DNA from: an uncultured Subdoligranulum sp.
GTDB lineage: Bacteria; Bacillota; Clostridia; Oscillospirales; Ruminococcaceae
Length of the DNA: 64,000 nt
Direction of reading: 5' to 3'
Assembly: GCF_963931595.1 (NCBI RefSeq)
Contig: NZ_OZ007030.1
Coordinates: 860,481-924,480 of the forward strand
Below the pieces are notes generated by a model. It searched no databases. It was not told the origin of the DNA and worked only from the letters and a program-made list of their open reading frames with translations. Positions 26,922 through 35,546 of the stretch are shown in pieces (position 1 is the first letter of the stretch; every line of letters begins with the position of its first letter). The translations under genes and the position numbers were made by a program.

Positions 26922-28394
26922 TTACAGGTTGGTATAGCCCATCAGGCTCTTATCCACCACGGCGGCCGTGTCGCGGCCTTCCCGCAGGGCCCAGACGACC
27001 AGGCTCTGGCCGCGGCGCATGTCACCGCAGGCAAAGACGCCCGGCACGTTGGTGGCGTAGTGGTCATCGGCCACTACACCGCGGGCCGTCAGGTCCACGC
27101 CGAAGGCCTCGGCGGTGTAGGATTCGCAGCCCACAAAGCCGGCGGCAATCAGCACCAGATCGCAGTCCACGGTGAACTCCTCGCCGGTGGGCACCATCTG
27201 GCGGCGGCCATCCACAACCTGGCTCTCCAGCTTTTCCAGCAGCGCACCGCAGACCTGGCCGGCTTCGTTCTTATAGAACTCCTTGACGGTGGTCTGGTAA
27301 ACGCGGGGATCGCTGCCGAACTTGGCGATGGCTTCCTGCTGGCCGTAGTCGGTCTTCAGCACACGGGGCCACTCCGGCCAGTCGTTGCCGGGGGCGCGCT
27401 CGGTGGGCGGGCAGGGCATCATTTCCAGCTGCAGGACGCTCTCGCAGCCCTGACGGATGGCGGTGCCCACGCAGTCGTTGCCGGTATCGCCGCCGCCGAT
27501 GACCAGCACGCGCTTGCCTTCAGCGGTGATGGCCTTGCCGTCCGCAAAGTTGGAATCCAGCAGGCTGCGGGTCACGCTGGTGAGGTAATCCACCGCAAAG
27601 TAGATGCCGTTGGCATCCCGGCCCGGGGCGTTGATGTCGCGGGCCTGCTTGGCGCCGCAGCAGAGCACCACAGCGTCGTACTGGGACTTCAGCTCCTCGG
27701 CACTGACGTTTTCGCCTACGTTGGCGTTCATGACGAATTCAATGCCCTCGTCCTGCAGGATCTTCACGCGGCGGTCGATGACCCATTTCTCCAGCTTCAT
27801 GTTGGGAATGCCGTACATCAGCAGGCCGCCCACGCGGTCCTCCCGCTCGTAGATGGTCACCTTATGGCCGCGCTTGTTCAGCAGGTCGGCCACCGAAAGG
27901 CCTGCGGGGCCGGCACCCACCACGGCAACCTTCTTGCCGGTGCGGGCCGGGGGCGGTACCGCATGGATGGCACCATTCTCGTAGCCGTATTCCACGATGG
28001 CGCGCTCGTTCTCCTTGACGGTGACGGGGTCGCCGGTGGTCATGCCGCAGGTGCAGGCCGCCTCGCACAGGGCGGGGCAGACCCGGCTGGTGAATTCGGG
28101 GTAACGGTTGGTGGCAATCAGGCGATGTACCGCCAGATCCCACTTGCCCTGATAGATCAGGTCATTCCACTCGGGAATCAGGTTGTTCAGCGGGCAGCCG
28201 CTGTACATGCCGCCCAGCAGCATGCCGCTCTGACAGAAGGGGACGCCGCAATCCATGCAGCGCGCACCCTGTGCCTGCTGTTCTTCTGCCAGCAGGGGCA
28301 GATGGAACTCCTTGAAATTCTGAATCCGCTCTTCAGGCGGCAGTTCCAGGCTGTTCTGCCGCTTAATCTCCATAAATCCTGTCGGTTTACCCAT
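26922..28394 (-). CDS. gltD: glutamate synthase small subunit
   Basis: FAD-binding subunit of 490 residues. It passes NAD(P)H electrons to the large subunit, which makes two glutamates from glutamine and 2-oxoglutarate. N-terminal low-potential 4Fe-4S region with [27 protein letters not shown] (residues about 46-115). FAD site [17 protein letters not shown] near 152; NAD(P) site [15 protein letters not shown] near 295. C-terminal [13 protein letters not shown] is typical of the family. The ATG follows AAGGAGG and lies 14 bases after the gltB stop codon. Confidence 0.96.
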   Translation of the reverse strand: MGKPTGFMEIKRQNSLELPPEERIQNFKEFHLPLLAEEQQAQGARCMDCGVPFCQSGMLLGGMYSGCPLNNLIPEWNDLIYQGKWDLAVHRLIATNRYPEFTSRVCPALCEAACTCGMTTGDPVTVKENERAIVEYGYENGAIHAVPPPARTGKKVAVVGAGPAGLSVADLLNKRGHKVTIYEREDRVGGLLMYGIPNMKLEKWVIDRRVKILQDEGIEFVMNANVGENVSAEELKSQYDAVVLCCGAKQARDINAPGRDANGIYFAVDYLTSVTRSLLDSNFADGKAITAEGKRVLVIGGGDTGNDCVGTAIRQGCESVLQLEMMPCPPTERAPGNDWPEWPRVLKTDYGQQEAIAKFGSDPRVYQTTVKEFYKNEAGQVCGALLEKLESQVVDGRRQMVPTGEEFTVDCDLVLIAAGFVGCESYTAEAFGVDLTARGVVADDHYATNVPGVFACGDMRRGQSLVVWALREGRDTAAVVDKSLMGYTNL

Positions 28395-28408
28395 TGCAGT
28401 CTGCCTCC

Positions 28409-31400
28409 TTACTTGGCGTTCTTCATCGCGTAGAATGCTTCGATCTGGGCCTGCTCGCTGTCCTCGCCCTTCTCTTCCATCTGGGCGATCAGGCGCAGCA
28501 TCTTGTCGTAGTCGTGGGGCAGGACCTTCTTGAACTTGGGCAGATACTCCCCGAAGTTGTCAAGAATCTCCTTGCCGCGGGGCGAACCGGTCAGTTCCAC
28601 ATGCTCACGGATCAGGTCCTTCAGCAGCGAAACATCGTACTTGTGCTCCACCGGCTCCAGGCTGACCATGTCCTTGTTGACCCGCTTGTAGAAATCCCAG
28701 TCCTCATCCAGCACGTAGGCGATACCGCCGCTCATGCCGGCCGCAAAGTTCTTGCCGGTCTTGCCCAGCACCACCACGGTGCCGCCGGTCATATACTCGC
28801 AGCCGTGGTCGCCCACACCTTCCACCACGGCGGTGGCGCCGGAGTTACGCACGCAGAAGCGCTCGCCGGCCACGCCATTGATGAAGGCTTTGCCGCCGGT
28901 GGCGCCGTACAGCGCCACGTTGCCGATGACGATGTTCTCGCTGCGGTCAAAGGCGGCCTCCTTGGGCGGGTAGACGATCAGCTTGCCGCCGCTCAGGCCC
29001 TTGCCCATATAGTCGTTGGAGTCGCCCACCAGTTCCAGCGTCAGGCCCTTGGGCAGGAAGGCGCCGAAGCTCTGGCCGCCGTAGCCATGGCAGAGCACAT
29101 GGAAGGTATCATCCGGCAGGGTGTTGCCGAACTTGGCAGTGATCTCGCTGCCGAAGATGGTGCCGAAGGCACGGTCAGTGTTGCCTACATCCAGGGTGAC
29201 GGTCATGGGCTTGGGCTCCGCCATGTCGAAGGACTTCTTGAACTTCTTCATGAGGACCCGCATGTCGGGGGTCTTCTCCAGGCCGAAGTTGTAGACATCC
29301 TTGGGATCGAAGTGGATGTTGGAATCGGGCACCAGCGGGTTGCTGAGCAGGGCGCTCAGATCCAGTTCGCTGGCACGGGAACCGGCGGGAGCTTCCTTGA
29401 CCTTCAGCAGGTCGGTGCGGCCCACCAGTTCGTCCACGGTACGCACGCCCAGCTTGGCCATGTATTCCCGCAGTTCCTGGGCCATGAAACGCATGAAGTT
29501 CATGACGTATTCCGGCTTGCCCTTGAAGTGCTTGCGCAGTTCAGGGTTCTGGGTGCAGATGCCCATGGGGCAGGTATCCAGGTTGCAGACACGCATCATC
29601 ACACAGCCCATGGCCACCAGGGGACCGGTGCCGAAGCCGAATTCCTCGGCGCCCAGCAGGGCAGCGATGGCCACGTCGCGGCCGCTCATCAGCTTGCTGT
29701 CCGCCTCGATGCGAACGCGGCTGCGCAGACCGTTCATGATCAGGCACTGGTGGGCCTCGGCGATACCCAGTTCCCAGGGCAGACCGGCGTTGTGGATGGA
29801 GTTGCGGGGGGCAGCGCCCGTGCCGCCGTCGAAGCCGGAAATGAGGATGACCTCGGCACCGGCCTTGGCCACGCCGGCGGCGATGGTGCCGACACCGGCC
29901 TCGCTGACCAGCTTGACGTTGATGGCTGCCTTGCGGTTGGCGCACTTCAGGTCGTAGATCAGCTGGGCCAGGTCCTCGATGGAGTAGACATCATGGTGGG
30001 GCGGGGGCGAGATCAGGCCCACACCGGTGGTGGAGTTACGGGTCTTGGCAACCCAGGGGTAAACCTTGCCGCCGGGCAGCTGGCCACCCTCGCCGGGCTT
30101 GGCGCCCTGGGCCATCTTGATCTGGATCTCGCTGGCGGAGACCAGGTACTTGCTGGTCACGCCGAAGCGGGCGGACGCCACCTGCTTGATGGCGGAGTTG
30201 CGTTCGGTGCCGTAGCGGTCCTCGGCCTCGCCGCCCTCGCCGGTGTTGGATTTGCCGCCCAGACGGTTCATGGCAATGGCCATGCATTCATGGGCTTCCT
30301 CGGAAAGAGCACCGTAGCTCATGGCCGCGGTCTTGAAACGCTTGACGATGGAGTCCACGCTCTCCACCTCGTCCAGGGGCACGCCTTGCTCGGGGTAGTT
30401 GAACTCCAGCAGGCTGCGCAGATGCATGGCGTCGCCGCCCTCGTTGGCGACGGCCTTGGTGTACTGCTTGAAGGTATCGTAGTTGCCGTTCCAGCAGGCC
30501 TGCTGCAGCAGATGGATGGTCTGGGGATTGTACAGATGCTGCTCGGCAGCGGGACCGCTGCGGAACTTGTGGGCGCCCAGGCTGGGCAATTCGCGGTTGA
30601 TATCCAGACCCAGGGGATCGAAAGCCTCCTGATGGCGGGCCTCCAGATCATTCTGGATGTCGTGGATGGTGATACCGCCCACGCGGGAGGTGGTGTTGGT
30701 GAAGTATTTGTCCACCACTTCCTTGCTCAGGCCCAGGGCTTCGAAGATCTGGCTGCCGGCGTAGGACTGGATGGTGGAAATGCCCATCTTGGAGGCGATC
30801 TTCACGATGCCGGCCAGCACGGCTTTGTTGTAGTCCTGCACGGCGGCGTAGTAGTCCTTGTCCAGCAGGCCCTCGTCGATGAGGTTGCCGATGGTCTGCT
30901 GTGCCAGGTAGGGGTTGATGGCGCTGGCGCCGTAGCCCAGCAGGGTGGCAAAGTCGTGCACCAGACGGGGCTCGCCGCTCTCCAGGATCAGCGCCATGGC
31001 GGTGCGCTTGCGGGTGCGGACCAGATACTTGCTCACGGCACCCACGGCCAGCAGGCTGGGGATGGCCACATGGTATTCGTCGATCTCGCGGTCGGAGAGG
31101 ATCAGGATGTTGGCACCGTCACGGTAGGCACGGTCCACATCCACGAACAGACGGTCGATGGCCTTCTCCAGATCGGTATTCTTGTAGTAGCAGATGGACA
31201 GCGTCTCCACCTTGAAGCCGGGCACGTTCATGGACTTGATCTTGAGCAGATCGGTCTCGGTCAGGATGGGATTGTCGATCTTGAGCACCTTGCAGTTGTC
31301 GGCGTCTTCTTCCAGCAGGTTGCCCTGGGCGCCCACATAGACGGTGGTGGAGGTGACGACCTTCTCACGCAGGGCGTCGATGGGCGGGTTGGTGACCTGG

Positions 31401-32959
31401 GCGAACATCTGCTTGAAGTACTCGAACAGCAGCGGGCGGGTGTGGCTGAGCACGGCCAGCGGAGTATCGCTGCCCATGGCACCGGCGGGCTCGCCGCCGT
31501 TTTTCGCCATGGGAAGGATGATGGTGGACACATCCTCGTACCGGTAGCCGAACGCCTTCTGCAGCTGGACCAGCTGCTCCTTGTCGTAGATGGGTGCGCG
31601 CTTGTTGGGCACCTTGAGGGAGGACAGATTGACCAGGTTGCGGTCCAGCCATTCGCCGTAGGGCTGGCGGCTGGCGTAGTCGTCCTTCAGCTTTTCGTCG
31701 TCCACCAGTTCGCCCTTCTGGGTATCCACCAGCAGCATCTTGCCGGGGCGCAGACGATCCTTGCGGACGATCTCGTCGGCGGGAATATCCAGCACGCCCA
31801 CCTCGCTGGAGAGGATCAGGCGGCCGTCCTTGGTGATGTAATAGCGGCTGGGGCGCAGACCGTTGCGGTCCAGCACGGCGCCCATCACGTCGCCGTCGCT
31901 GAACAGGATGCTGGCGGGGCCGTCCCAGGGCTCCAGCATGGTGGCGTAGTACTGGTAGAAGTCACGCTTTTTGGAGTCCATGGCCTGGTTGTTGCTCCAG
32001 GGCTCGGGGATGGTCACCATCACGGCCAGGGGCAGATCCATGCCGTTCATCACCATGAATTCCAGGGTGTTGTCCAGCATGGCGGAGTCGGAGCCGCCCT
32101 GGTTGACGATGGGCAGCACCTTGGTCATGTCGTCCTTCAGGTAGTTGGAGCCGATGGTCTCCTCGCGGGCCAGCATGGTATCCACGTTGCCGCGGATGGT
32201 GTTGATCTCGCCGTTGTGGAGGATCAGGCGGTTGGGGTGAGCGCGGTTCCAGCTGGGGGCCGTGTTGGTGGAGAACCGGCTGTGCACCATGCCGATGGCG
32301 GATTCGTAATCGGCGTCCTGCAGGTCGGGGTAGAACAGGCGCAGTTCCTTCACCAGGAACATACCTTTATAAACGATGGTCCGGCTGGACAGGCTGCAGA
32401 CGTAGGTGTCGGGGCTGGACTGCTCGAAGACACGGCGCGCCACATACAGACGGCGGTCAAAGGCAATGCCGGTCTCCAGACGGGCCGGTTTGCCCACGAA
32501 GCCCTGCCAGATGCTGGGCATGCAGTCCCGGGCCTTGTGGCCCAGCACTTCGGGGCAGATGGGAACCTCACGCCAGCCCAGGAAGGGGAGCCCCTCCTTC
32601 TTGCAGACGATCTCGAACAGTTTTTTGGCCTGGTTGCGGCTCAGTTCATCCTGCGGGAAAAAGAACATGCCAATGCCATATTCCCGTTCCTTGCCCAGCT
32701 CGATGCCCAGCTGGGCGGCCGCTTTCTGGAAGAACTTGTCGCTGATCTGGGTCAGAATACCCACGCCGTCGCCGGTTTTGCCCTCGGCGTCCTTGCCGGC
32801 GCGGTGCTCCAGATGCTCGACGATCTGCAGTGCGTCCTCAATGGTTTTATGGGTTTTGCGGCCTTTGATATCGACCACAGCGCCAATGCCGCAGTTATCG
32901 TGCTCAAAGCGCGGGTCGTACAGGCCGGCAGGGGCTTTGCGTTCGGTAAAGTTTTCCAT
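28409..32959 (-). CDS. gltB: glutamate synthase large subunit
   Basis: Large subunit of 1516 residues. Class II glutamine amidotransferase at the N-terminus with catalytic Cys23 (HDNCGIG), meaning a 22-residue propeptide must be removed. Central domain and FMN-binding synthase domain follow (KPGEGGQLPGGKV, ISPPPHHDVYSIEDLAQLI, SGFDGGTGAAPR). A 3Fe-4S cluster site lies in the stretch CVMMRVCNLDTCPMGICTQ. The C-terminal beta-helix domain is glycine-rich (GYGGQSFGAF...GGTVVVLG). Length and order match the bacterial alpha subunit. The start MENFTERK was chosen because AAGGAG precedes it and the propeptide length is then normal; a 28-residue extension runs through the leader hairpin and is rejected. 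Confidence 0.97.
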   Translation of the reverse strand: MENFTERKAPAGLYDPRFEHDNCGIGAVVDIKGRKTHKTIEDALQIVEHLEHRAGKDAEGKTGDGVGILTQISDKFFQKAAAQLGIELGKEREYGIGMFFFPQDELSRNQAKKLFEIVCKKEGLPFLGWREVPICPEVLGHKARDCMPSIWQGFVGKPARLETGIAFDRRLYVARRVFEQSSPDTYVCSLSSRTIVYKGMFLVKELRLFYPDLQDADYESAIGMVHSRFSTNTAPSWNRAHPNRLILHNGEINTIRGNVDTMLAREETIGSNYLKDDMTKVLPIVNQGGSDSAMLDNTLEFMVMNGMDLPLAVMVTIPEPWSNNQAMDSKKRDFYQYYATMLEPWDGPASILFSDGDVMGAVLDRNGLRPSRYYITKDGRLILSSEVGVLDIPADEIVRKDRLRPGKMLLVDTQKGELVDDEKLKDDYASRQPYGEWLDRNLVNLSSLKVPNKRAPIYDKEQLVQLQKAFGYRYEDVSTIILPMAKNGGEPAGAMGSDTPLAVLSHTRPLLFEYFKQMFAQVTNPPIDALREKVVTSTTVYVGAQGNLLEEDADNCKVLKIDNPILTETDLLKIKSMNVPGFKVETLSICYYKNTDLEKAIDRLFVDVDRAYRDGANILILSDREIDEYHVAIPSLLAVGAVSKYLVRTRKRTAMALILESGEPRLVHDFATLLGYGASAINPYLAQQTIGNLIDEGLLDKDYYAAVQDYNKAVLAGIVKIASKMGISTIQSYAGSQIFEALGLSKEVVDKYFTNTTSRVGGITIHDIQNDLEARHQEAFDPLGLDINRELPSLGAHKFRSGPAAEQHLYNPQTIHLLQQACWNGNYDTFKQYTKAVANEGGDAMHLRSLLEFNYPEQGVPLDEVESVDSIVKRFKTAAMSYGALSEEAHECMAIAMNRLGGKSNTGEGGEAEDRYGTERNSAIKQVASARFGVTSKYLVSASEIQIKMAQGAKPGEGGQLPGGKVYPWVAKTRNSTTGVGLISPPPHHDVYSIEDLAQLIYDLKCANRKAAINVKLVSEAGVGTIAAGVAKAGAEVILISGFDGGTGAAPRNSIHNAGLPWELGIAEAHQCLIMNGLRSRVRIEADSKLMSGRDVAIAALLGAEEFGFGTGPLVAMGCVMMRVCNLDTCPMGICTQNPELRKHFKGKPEYVMNFMRFMAQELREYMAKLGVRTVDELVGRTDLLKVKEAPAGSRASELDLSALLSNPLVPDSNIHFDPKDVYNFGLEKTPDMRVLMKKFKKSFDMAEPKPMTVTLDVGNTDRAFGTIFGSEITAKFGNTLPDDTFHVLCHGYGGQSFGAFLPKGLTLELVGDSNDYMGKGLSGGKLIVYPPKEAAFDRSENIVIGNVALYGATGGKAFINGVAGERFCVRNSGATAVVEGVGDHGCEYMTGGTVVVLGKTGKNFAAGMSGGIAYVLDEDWDFYKRVNKDMVSLEPVEHKYDVSLLKDLIREHVELTGSPRGKEILDNFGEYLPKFKKVLPHDYDKMLRLIAQMEEKGEDSEQAQIEAFYAMKNAK

Positions 32960-33007
32960 GCTTCGTTTTCGCTCCTTCCCAAGATTGCCGCCGGTGAAAG
33001 CGGTACT

Positions 33008-33057
33008 AAAAAAGGACGCTCCCCAAGGGTACACTGACCCCACGGAGGAACGTCCTT
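33008..33057 (-). promoter_or_regulatory. leader attenuator hairpin of gltBD
   Basis: On the minus strand AAGGACGTTCCTC pairs with GGGGAGCGTCCTT over 13 bp (two G-T pairs), continuing into GGGT/ACCC after an internal loop, and is followed by six T. It lies between a good promoter (33071-33099) and the gltB start at 32959, so RNA polymerase meets an intrinsic terminator within about 60 bases of starting. It may instead also stop mscL transcription. No known riboswitch or leader peptide is recognised. Confidence 0.7.
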
Positions 33058-33070
33058 GTTCTTAGCTGTA

Positions 33071-33099
33071 ACTATACCATAGCCTTTGCCCTTTTACAA
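33071..33099 (-). promoter_or_regulatory. sigma-A promoter of gltBD
   Basis: Minus strand TTGTAA (33094-33099), 17 bases, TATAGT (33071-33076) with extended -10 TGG. Predicted start near 33064. Confidence 0.78.
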
Positions 33100-33175
33100 G
33101 GGGAAAACAAAAGATTGTAAAGAAATTAACGCGAAAAAGCAAATAAATGTGAATCCGGGTACGAATTACTTTCTT

Positions 33176-33595
33176 TTATTTTGCGGTTGCCTCTTCCCGC
33201 TCGTTCTGGACGCGCAGTTCCTTCAGAATGTCCGCCAGAAGCTCTTCCTGGGTGGGCCCTTTCGGCGCGGCGGGGGCCTTGGGGGTCTTTGCATGGCCCA
33301 ACGCGACCAGGCGGTTCATGATCTTGACGATGCAGAACAGCACGAAGGCCATGATGATGAAATTGATGATGGCCGAGATAAAGGAGCCCACCATCAGCTG
33401 ACCGTCGCCGAACAGCGGAATGACCACGTTGCTGAAGTCGGTGGAGAAGGCGATGCCCAGCAGCGGGTTGAGGATGTCGTTGGTCAGGGAGGTGACGATT
33501 CCCTGGAAGGAGGCGCCGATGATGACACCGACGGCCATGTCCATGACGTTGCCCTTCAGGGCAAAATCTTTGAATTCCTGCAGAAACTTTTTCAT
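33176..33595 (-). CDS. mscL: large-conductance mechanosensitive channel
   Basis: Channel subunit of 139 residues that opens under membrane tension to release solutes in hypo-osmotic shock. N-terminal amphipathic helix MKKFLQEFKDFALKGNVMD, then TM1 with the gate segment AVGVIIGASFQGIVTSLTNDI and NPLLG, a periplasmic loop, TM2 (FIIMAFVLFCIVKIMNRL), and the C-terminal helix preceded by an Ala/Pro/Lys linker. All elements of the family are present at normal length. Ribosome-binding site AAAGGACTGTACTT. No separate promoter is evident below the mrp terminator, so it may depend on read-through. Confidence 0.96.
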   Translation of the reverse strand: MKKFLQEFKDFALKGNVMDMAVGVIIGASFQGIVTSLTNDILNPLLGIAFSTDFSNVVIPLFGDGQLMVGSFISAIINFIIMAFVLFCIVKIMNRLVALGHAKTPKAPAAPKGPTQEELLADILKELRVQNEREEATAK

Positions 33596-33642
33596 AAGTA
33601 CAGTCCTTTCTCAGAGGGGCCTTGCCCCGGCGGAAAATAACG

Positions 33643-33675
33643 AAAAATCCGGCGTGGGATCCTCCGCACGCCGGA
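33643..33675 (-). terminator. intrinsic terminator of mrp
   Basis: Minus strand stem TCCGGCGTG / CACGCCGGA with a 10-base loop, followed by TTTTT. Confidence 0.8.
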
Positions 33676-33691
33676 AACAAACTACAACCGA

Positions 33692-34522
33692 TCAGCCCTG
33701 GGGTTTCAGCAGCTTGGCCACCGCATCGGCGGCGCCGTTCAGGAAGTCGCCGGCGTACATTTCCACCATGCCGGCGTCCGCTTCCTTGGACAGCTCGGGA
33801 TCGATGGGCATCTTGGCCAGCACCGGCAGCTGATACTTGCCGGCGATCTCATCCACATGGCTGTCGCCGAAAACGTTGATGTGCTTGCCGCAGTCGGGGC
33901 AGACCGCGTAGCTCATGTTTTCCACAAGACCCAGAATGGGCACATTCATCATCTTGGCCATCTGCACAGCCTTGCCCACAATCATACCCACCAGTTCCTG
34001 GGGGCTGGACACGATGATGATGCCGTCCACCGGCAGGGTCTGGAAGACCGTCAGCGGCACGTCACCGGTTCCCGGAGGCATGTCCACGAACAGGAAATCC
34101 ACATCCCATACCACTTCCTGCCAGAACTGCTTGACGGCACCGGCAATGACGGGGCCGCGCCAGACCACCGGGGCCTCCGGGTCTTCCAGCAGCAGGTTGA
34201 TGCTCATGATTTCGATGCCGGTGCGGCTGCTCACCGGGTTGATGGATTCGCCGTCGCCGGTGGCCGGACCCTTCACGCCGAACAGGCGGGGGATGGAAGG
34301 ACCGGTGATGTCGGCATCCAGGATACCGGCCTTGTAGCCCAGACGGCGCATGGCCACGGCCAGCATGGCACTGGTCATGCTCTTGCCGACGCCGCCCTTG
34401 CCGGACACAACGCCGATGACCTTACGGATGTGGCTTTTCGGGTGCGGCGGTTCATGCTGGGGGGCGCGATGATCACAATTCGCATTGCAGGTGCTGCAAT
34501 CGTGGGTACATTCTTCACTCAT
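33692..34522 (-). CDS. mrp: Mrp/NBP35-family iron-sulfur carrier ATPase
   Basis: P-loop ATPase of 276 residues that carries Fe-S clusters to apoproteins. Deviant Walker A GVVSGKGGVGKS near residues 38-49, DADITGPS (about 69) and MPPGTGD (about 146) are diagnostic for the Mrp/ApbC/Nbp35 group. The C-terminal part has CPDCG (near 208), the bridging cluster motif shared by dimers. The N-terminus carries CTHDCSTCNANCDH, a Cys-rich extension reminiscent of the N-terminal cluster of eukaryotic Nbp35, here without the usual Mrp DUF59 domain. ATG follows AAGGAGCAAAACATC. Own promoter and terminator; the leader contains a tandem 15-base repeat. Confidence 0.93.
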   Translation of the reverse strand: MSEECTHDCSTCNANCDHRAPQHEPPHPKSHIRKVIGVVSGKGGVGKSMTSAMLAVAMRRLGYKAGILDADITGPSIPRLFGVKGPATGDGESINPVSSRTGIEIMSINLLLEDPEAPVVWRGPVIAGAVKQFWQEVVWDVDFLFVDMPPGTGDVPLTVFQTLPVDGIIIVSSPQELVGMIVGKAVQMAKMMNVPILGLVENMSYAVCPDCGKHINVFGDSHVDEIAGKYQLPVLAKMPIDPELSKEADAGMVEMYAGDFLNGAADAVAKLLKPQG

Positions 34523-34542
34523 GATGTTTTGCTCCTTACCAA

Positions 34543-34572
34543 AAAAATGCGCTCAGGAAAAATGCGCTCAGG
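34543..34572 (+). repeat. tandem 15-bp direct repeat in the mrp leader
   Basis: AAAAATGCGCTCAGG occurs twice back-to-back, perfectly, between the mrp promoter and its ribosome-binding site. Confidence 0.85.
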
Positions 34573-34580
34573 CAACCTAT

Positions 34581-34609
34581 AGTATACCAAAAATGTATTG
34601 CCAATGCAA
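34581..34609 (-). promoter_or_regulatory. sigma-A promoter of mrp
   Basis: Minus strand TTGCAT (34604-34609), 17 bases, TATACT (34581-34586) with extended -10 TGG. Confidence 0.75.
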
Positions 34610-34622
34610 GGCTGCGGCAGAG

Positions 34623-35432
34623 CTACATGGCCTCCACGATGCCCCGCACCAGCTGCTGGAAGACAGCGCCGCGCTGGTTGGCAATTTCAATGACCTCGTC
34701 GCCGGACAGCCGCTTGCCCGCCATGCCGGCAGCCATGTTGGTGATGAGGCTTAACCCCAGCACGGGCAGCCCGCAGTGACTGGCGGCGATGGCCTCGGGA
34801 ACGGTGCTCATGCCCACGGCGTCGGCACCCAGCGTGCGGAAGGCGCGGATTTCGGCGGGCGTTTCAAAGCTGGGGCCCATGTAACCCAGATAGACACCCT
34901 TCTGCAGAACCAGATTCTGGGCGGCGGCCACTTTCAGGGCCAGCTCCTGCAGGTCGGGGGCGTAGACGTGGGTCATGTCACAGAACCGGGGGCCGATGCT
35001 GTCATCGTTGGCGCCCCGCAGCGGGTTGGCACCCATGAAATTGATGTGATCGGTGATGAGCATGAAGTCTCCCACGTTGAAATCCCAGTTCACGCCGCCG
35101 GCGGCGTTGGTCAGAATAAGCGCGCGGCAGCCCAGCGCCTTGAAGACCCGCACGGGCAGGGCTATGGTCTGCATCTCGTGGCCCTCATAGTAGTGGAAGC
35201 GGCCCTGCATGCAGAGCACGTTCTTGCCGCCCAGATGTCCGGCCACAAAGCGGCCGGCATGGCCGGGGGCGGTGGAGAGGGGAAAGCCCGGCACATCCCG
35301 GTAGGGAATGACCACGGCGTCCTCGATCTCATCGGCCAGACCGCCCAGACCGGAACCCAGCACCAGCGCCAGGTCGGGGGCAAAGGGCAGATGCTCGCGC
35401 AGATAGGCGGCAGCGGTATCGACTTCTTTCAT
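34623..35432 (-). CDS. punA: purine nucleoside phosphorylase (trimeric, PunA type)
   Basis: Enzyme of 269 residues that splits inosine, guanosine and their deoxy forms with phosphate in purine salvage. Motifs of the low-molecular-mass trimeric family: phosphate loop GSGLGGLAD (near residue 28), HAGRFVAGHLGG, QGRFHYYEGH, the Glu/Asn base-binding region LTNAAGGVN, and GPSFETPAEIR; the base-recognising Asn-containing SLITNMAAG lies near residue 228. Start MKEVDT follows AGGAGGTTTTCC; a 10-residue longer frame has no support. Single-gene unit, with the mrp promoter just beyond its stop and no terminator visible between. Confidence 0.94.
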   Translation of the reverse strand: MKEVDTAAAYLREHLPFAPDLALVLGSGLGGLADEIEDAVVIPYRDVPGFPLSTAPGHAGRFVAGHLGGKNVLCMQGRFHYYEGHEMQTIALPVRVFKALGCRALILTNAAGGVNWDFNVGDFMLITDHINFMGANPLRGANDDSIGPRFCDMTHVYAPDLQELALKVAAAQNLVLQKGVYLGYMGPSFETPAEIRAFRTLGADAVGMSTVPEAIAASHCGLPVLGLSLITNMAAGMAGKRLSGDEVIEIANQRGAVFQQLVRGIVEAM

Positions 35433-35460
35433 GGAAAACCTCCTGTGTGTTGTTGCGTTC

Positions 35461-35490
35461 ATTGTACCACCGGCCGCACCTCATGCGCAA
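35461..35490 (-). promoter_or_regulatory. promoter of punA
   Basis: Minus strand TTGCGC (35485-35490), 18 bases, TACAAT (35461-35466) with extended -10 TGG. Confidence 0.65.
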
Positions 35491-35546
35491 GGCATACTCC
35501 GCCATGCGGGCGCATAGGCATGCAGGGGAAGGGGAGGAGGTCTGCC

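Noticed and set aside
28394..33037. 1547-codon plus-strand open frame opposite gltB
   Set aside because: Mirror image of the high-GC gltB codons; composition rich in Gly/His/Val/Gln, no domain, and gltB itself is unmistakable.
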